A DNA stretch of 18,092 bases, taken from NCBI GenBank assembly GCA_043769275.1, contig JAYVJM010000099.1:1-18092 (forward strand). The letters are read 5' to 3'. The notes below the pieces were generated by a model that made no database searches, had not been told where the DNA came from, and saw only the letters and a program-made list of their open reading frames with translations. The stretch is from JAYVJM01 sp043769275. Its GTDB lineage: Bacteria > Pseudomonadota > Gammaproteobacteria > Pseudomonadales > UBA7239. A program made the position numbers and the translations under genes. Shown here one piece after another: positions 14,734-18,092 of this stretch (the stretch's first letter is position 1; every line of letters begins with the position of its first letter).

Positions 14734-16626
14734 ATGGCATTTTTACAAATTTCCGAACCTGGCCAAACGCCTGCGCCGCACCAGCGCAAACGGGCGGTGG
14801 GTATTGATCTTGGCACCACGCACTCGTTAGTCGCCACGGTGCGCAGCGGCACACCACAGATTTTGAGTGATGAGCTGGGTGAAAGGCTGCTGCCGTCCGT
14901 GGTGCGCTATCTTGATTGTGGAGCCGTTAGTGTTGGCACGAAAGCGCGGGCGCAGGCGGTAAGCGACCCGCGCAACACGCTGGTATCCATCAAGCGTTTG
15001 ATGGGGCGCGGTCTGCGCGACGCGCAGCAATCGCGGGCGCTCATGAATTCGCTCGGCGGCAGTGCAGCTTATGTTTTTGTCGACCAAAACGGCTTGAGTG
15101 CAGGCGATGGCATGGCATGTATAGACACCGTGGCCGGTGCCATCAGCCCCGTGCAAGCCTCGGCGGAAATTTTGAAGGCACTGGCGGCACGCGCTCGTGC
15201 GGCACTGGACGGCGAGCTTGATGGCGTAGTGATCACCGTGCCTGCCTATTTTGACGATGCGCAGCGCCAAGCCACGAAAGACGCGGCCGCACTGGCTGGC
15301 CTCACATTATTGCGCTTGTTAAATGAGCCCACGGCGGCGGCAGTGGCTTACGGTTTGGACAGCGGCGAAGAGGGCATAATTGCTGTATACGATCTGGGCG
15401 GCGGCACCTTTGATCTCTCTATTCTGCGCCTATCGCGTGGCGTGTTTGAGGTGTTGGCGACGGGCGGTGACACCGCGTTGGGCGGGGACGATTTTGATGC
15501 TGCACTGGCGCAATGGGTGCTGGTTCAGTCGGGCGTAACCGTGCTTGATGTTAGCGTACGCCGCGATCTGCTGGATCGCTGTCGCGTCGCTAAAGAGAGA
15601 TTGTCGACGCACAGTGAAACCGATATCCAGTGGGAAAATTGGCATGGAACGATCACCCAAACGCAATACAACACGCTCATTGATGATCTCATTGAGCGCA
15701 GCCTGCGTGCCTGCCGGAAAGCCCTGCACGATGCGCGTGTGCAGTTGCCGGATATTCAGCGCGTAGTCATGGTGGGCGGGGCGACACGCTGCCCGCGTGT
15801 GCGCGAAAAAGTTGCTGCGTTTTTTGGACAAGAGATCATGACAGCACTCGACCCTGATGGTGTCGTTGCGCTGGGTGCTGCGATTCAGGCAGAGCAATTG
15901 GTGGGCAATCGCCCAGACAGTGACATGCTGTTACTGGACGTGATTCCGCTGTCGCTTGGCCTTGAAACGATGGGCGGGCTGGTGGAAAAAATTATCCCGC
16001 GCAACACAACGATCCCTATCGCACGGGCGCAGGAGTTCACCACTTTCAAAGACGGCCAAACAGCCATGAGCATTCACGTTTTGCAAGGTGAACGTGAACA
16101 GGTGGACGACTGCCGTTCGCTGGCACGTTTCGAGTTGCGCGGTATTCCGCCGATGGTGGCGGGTGCGGCGCATATTCGCGTCGCATTTCAGGTGGATGCT
16201 GACGGCTTGTTGAGCGTGTCGGCACGTGAAACCCGCAGCGGCATTGAAGCTCGCGTCATCGTTAAGCCCTCTTACGGGTTGGATGATGGCACCATCACGC
16301 GCATGTTGCAGGATTCCTTCACTCACGCTAAAGGCGATATGCAGGAGCGCAAATTGCGCGAATTGCGTGTTGAAGCGGCGCGTCTGGCCAGTGTTTTGGC
16401 TTCTGCTTTGCAACGTGATGGCGCGGCCTTGCTCACGGCAGAGGAGCTGCACAAACTGCAAGAACAGGTGCGCCAGCTGGAGTGGCAAGCGACGGAAAAT
16501 GATGCGAGTAAAATTGCCGAATGGGTTGATAGCATCGCCCGCGATAGCGAGTTTTTCGCCCAGCGCCGCATGAATGCTGCCATGCAAACAGCATTGACGG
16601 GCAAAAACATCCACGATATTGAGTAA
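14734..16626 (+). CDS. hscA: Fe-S cluster assembly chaperone HscA
   Basis: HscA is an Hsp70-type ATPase specialised for IscU; ATP hydrolysis stimulated by HscB drives cluster release. From the ATG at 14734 it has 630 residues, near the E. coli length, and begins MAFLQISEPG. The open frame could be entered 42 codons earlier at 14608, but that part overlaps hscB and translates the palindromic repeat, so it is rejected. The nucleotide-binding domain shows IDLGTTHSLVATV (phosphate 1), VYDLGGGTFDLSIL (phosphate 2) and VVMVGGATRCPRVREKV (adenosine). The substrate-binding part contains the linker region LLLDVIPLSLGLETMGGLVEKIIPRNTTIP. The helical lid ends at NIHDIE. Its substrate motif LPPVK is present in IscU. 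The expected downstream fdx is missing. Confidence 0.97.
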   Translation: MAFLQISEPGQTPAPHQRKRAVGIDLGTTHSLVATVRSGTPQILSDELGERLLPSVVRYLDCGAVSVGTKARAQAVSDPRNTLVSIKRLMGRGLRDAQQSRALMNSLGGSAAYVFVDQNGLSAGDGMACIDTVAGAISPVQASAEILKALAARARAALDGELDGVVITVPAYFDDAQRQATKDAAALAGLTLLRLLNEPTAAAVAYGLDSGEEGIIAVYDLGGGTFDLSILRLSRGVFEVLATGGDTALGGDDFDAALAQWVLVQSGVTVLDVSVRRDLLDRCRVAKERLSTHSETDIQWENWHGTITQTQYNTLIDDLIERSLRACRKALHDARVQLPDIQRVVMVGGATRCPRVREKVAAFFGQEIMTALDPDGVVALGAAIQAEQLVGNRPDSDMLLLDVIPLSLGLETMGGLVEKIIPRNTTIPIARAQEFTTFKDGQTAMSIHVLQGEREQVDDCRSLARFELRGIPPMVAGAAHIRVAFQVDADGLLSVSARETRSGIEARVIVKPSYGLDDGTITRMLQDSFTHAKGDMQERKLRELRVEAARLASVLASALQRDGAALLTAEELHKLQEQVRQLEWQATENDASKIAEWVDSIARDSEFFAQRRMNAAMQTALTGKNIHDIE

Positions 16627-16670
16627 AATGCCTGCTACCGCTAATGATTTTGTTTTTTCAGGAGTATTCC

Positions 16671-17861
16671 GTGGACTTTGAATTCAGCCCAGACCAACAA
16701 CGATTTGTCCATGAAATACAGGCATTTCTAGCAGAAGAAGCTAAAAAGCCTTACGCCAGCGAAGTGATGAGCCCCGAGCGCGAAGCCGACTCCATGCTGA
16801 CCGACAGCCAAGAACGGCGCGACTTTAATAAACAATTAGCCAAAAAGCGTTATTTGGGCATGAGTTGGCCGGTCGAGTTTGGGGGGCAGGCCAAAGAAGG
16901 TATTTTTGAGTATTTGGTCAATGAAGAGCTGGCTTCAGTGGGCGCGCCGTTGATTGGCAAAGGCGTGGGCTGCGTAGGGAAAACCTTAATTCGCCACGGT
17001 TCTGAAAAACAGAAACGCGAGTTTTTACCGCAGATTTTGCAAGCCGACATCGAATTTTGCCTAGGCTATTCAGAGCCTGGCGCGGGTTCTGACTTGGCTT
17101 CTCTAAAACTGAAAGCCGAAAAAATTGACGGCGGTTGGAAGGTCAATGGCCAGAAAATTTTCAACACCTCCGCGCATTTTGCCGACTGGTATTGGCTGGC
17201 TGCACGCACCGATTTTGAAGCTGCCAAACACAAAGGCATTTCGCTGTTTTTGATTCCTATGCAGGGCGACGGCATCACCGTGCGTGAAATCAAAACCATG
17301 GGCGATCACCGCACAAACGAAGTTTTTTTCGACGATGTATTTGTGGCTGACGACACGCTGGTAGGCGAACTCAACCGAGGCTGGACATACATTTGTGAAG
17401 CCTTGGATTACGAGCGTTTTACGTTGTATACGGTCGGCCCTCTGCAAAAGAAATTTGAGGTGTTTGTGGAGATGATCAAGCACGAAACCCGTGATGGCCA
17501 ACCGTTGAAAAATGATCCGATTGTGCGCAAGCAGGTGGCGCAACTGGGCACCGATCTGGAAACGGCGGTCATGCTGCAACGCCGCGTGATTGCCGCTGCC
17601 TGCAAAGGCGGCGTGCCGACGGTAGAGGCAGCCATGTGCAAGCTGTACAGCACGCAACTCGGCCAGCGTTTGGCCAATGCCGCGCTGGATATTTTAGGCC
17701 CCACCGGTATGCTGCATTCTGGTGTTGAGCACGCGCCGCTCAATGGCAAGTGGGAGCATTCCTTGCGTGCAACAGCGCTGGACACCATCGGTGGTGGCAC
17801 GTCTGAAGTACAGAAAAATATCATTGCGCGCCGCGGGCTTGATCTGCCGTTGGTGATATAA
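16671..17861 (+). CDS. acyl-CoA dehydrogenase family flavoprotein
   Basis: A 396-residue acyl-CoA dehydrogenase that probably uses FAD to introduce an alpha-beta double bond into an acyl-CoA; substrate unknown. The N-terminal helical domain is followed by GYSEPGAGSDLASL (132-145), the middle-domain FAD/substrate signature, and by the C-terminal DTIGGGTSEVQKNIIARRGL (371-390). At the position where medium- and short-chain enzymes have a catalytic glutamate (YEGTxxxQ), this protein has IGGGT. A glutamate in LDYERF (E248) lies where isovaleryl-CoA dehydrogenase keeps its catalytic base, so activity is plausible. The start chosen is GTG at 16671, six bases after CAGGAG, giving MDFEFSPDQQRF; an in-frame ATG at 16644 lacks a ribosome-binding site. 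It follows hscA by 44 bases and may be read from the isc operon, although the functions have no obvious link. Confidence 0.93.
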   Translation: MDFEFSPDQQRFVHEIQAFLAEEAKKPYASEVMSPEREADSMLTDSQERRDFNKQLAKKRYLGMSWPVEFGGQAKEGIFEYLVNEELASVGAPLIGKGVGCVGKTLIRHGSEKQKREFLPQILQADIEFCLGYSEPGAGSDLASLKLKAEKIDGGWKVNGQKIFNTSAHFADWYWLAARTDFEAAKHKGISLFLIPMQGDGITVREIKTMGDHRTNEVFFDDVFVADDTLVGELNRGWTYICEALDYERFTLYTVGPLQKKFEVFVEMIKHETRDGQPLKNDPIVRKQVAQLGTDLETAVMLQRRVIAAACKGGVPTVEAAMCKLYSTQLGQRLANAALDILGPTGMLHSGVEHAPLNGKWEHSLRATALDTIGGGTSEVQKNIIARRGLDLPLVI

Positions 17862-17900
17862 CATCAGCGATGCAAAACAAGCTGTCGATTGCTTTAATAA

Positions 17901-17915
17901 CTGATGTTACGCAGC
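17901..17915. repeat. 15-bp dispersed word, copy 2
   Basis: CTGATGTTACGCAGC is identical to 11338-11352, again with AAGCTGTCG upstream (17879-17887). Here the word also forms an 8-bp inverted pair with AACATCAG at 17860-17867, just at the acyl-CoA dehydrogenase stop, which might act as a weak hairpin. Its right side runs straight into the truncated transposase, whose stop codon lies within it. Confidence 0.5.
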
Positions 17916-18032
17916 CGCCCTAAATTGCTGAAGTTCTGCAGATTCGCCAACACGCTGCTTTTTTTCTAACACCAGTTTCACCGCTTCAGCGCGAAACTCT
18001 GCCGTGTAAACCATTTGCTTTCTCGCCTTCAT
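17907..18032 (-). pseudogene. truncated IS3-family transposase OrfA
   Basis: From the ATG at 18030-18032 the minus strand encodes 41 residues. The first 30 or so (MKARKQMVYTAEFRAEAVKL and following) are the typical start of the helix-turn-helix OrfA of IS3-family elements. The expected turn and second helix, then a leucine zipper, are missing; after about RVGESA the sequence is unlike the family and soon meets TAA. It cannot make a working transposase by itself. No OrfB is present on the left side, so the rest of the element was deleted or replaced. Confidence 0.75.
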
Positions 18033-18086
18033 TGAAACTCTCCGCTTTGTATTTTATTGGCAAAACGGTGTCCACTTTTTGCAGCA
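17916..18086 (-). mobile_element. remnant of an IS3-family insertion sequence (left end)
   Basis: The element's left terminus is recognisable on the minus strand as TGCTGCAAAAAGTGGACACC at 18067-18086, a form common at ends of IS3-group elements. It is followed about 30 bases later by the OrfA start. Only about 170 bases remain. The inner boundary is near 17916-17935, where transposase similarity ends and the 15-bp repeated word begins. The outer flank beyond 18086 is too short to look for a target duplication. Confidence 0.6.
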
Positions 18087-18092
18087 TAGGTC

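Noticed and set aside
15931..16614. 227-residue minus-strand open frame antisense to hscA
   Set aside because: It is an antisense shadow of a well-conserved chaperone gene, with low-complexity composition and no recognisable domain.
17860..17908. Intrinsic terminator after the acyl-CoA dehydrogenase
   Set aside because: The AACATCAG/CTGATGTT stem has a loop of 33 bases, low GC content and no T-tract, so it is not a convincing terminator.
17901..17935. Integron attI site at the right edge
   Set aside because: The match to attI1 is limited to two short words with a missing spacer; no integrase gene, GTTRRRY core site or attC-like cassettes are visible.

Overview
The window is ordinary chromosomal DNA of a gammaproteobacterium. 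Three features point there: the pilB-pilC-pilD-coaE block, the secA-argJ-mutT block and a full iscRSUA-hscBA cluster, all with moderate GC. Genus cannot be settled from this sequence. Almost every gene is recognisable housekeeping or type IV pilus machinery, and I found no convincing undescribed defence, toxin or metabolic system. The unusual material lies in the junctions: truncated genes, dispersed palindromic repeats, tandem duplications and lost partner genes.

Layout. 1-670: a truncated DUF2165-type membrane protein gene (minus strand) whose 3' end runs into a tRNA-like T-arm, possibly a recombination scar. 671-4556: pilB, pilC and pilD, encoding the assembly ATPase, inner-membrane platform and prepilin peptidase of a type IV pilus. 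They are tightly packed and are followed by coaE, the last step of coenzyme A synthesis (to 5207). 5171-11180 (minus strand, probably transcribed from upstream of secA): secA, argJ, a Nudix/ThiE-like fusion and a TfpZ-like pilin accessory gene. The last overlaps coaE tail to tail. Together the two halves resemble the conserved pilBCD-coaE-(zapD-yacG)-mutT-(argJ)-secA neighbourhood, with the tfpZ-like gene where zapD and yacG would be expected.

11181-11567 is a divergent control region between secA and iscR. It holds a candidate secA promoter, a palindromic repeat and an iscR promoter overlapped by a good type 1 IscR site, with a weaker second site beside it. 11568-16626: iscR, iscS, iscU, iscA, hscB and hscA build Fe-S clusters. 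IscS supplies sulfur, IscU is the scaffold, HscB and HscA release the cluster, IscA is an A-type carrier, and IscR (itself a cluster protein) represses the operon when clusters are sufficient. The usual fdx and iscX are absent. An acyl-CoA dehydrogenase follows instead (16671-17861). The window ends in a truncated IS3-family transposase fragment on the minus strand.

Repeats: a Nezha/REP-like palindrome cluster between argJ and secA; two copies of a CT-rich palindrome flanking the front part of the isc cluster; a 15-bp word found both upstream of iscR and at the IS scar; and a 19-bp tandem duplication that forms the iscA-hscB junction.
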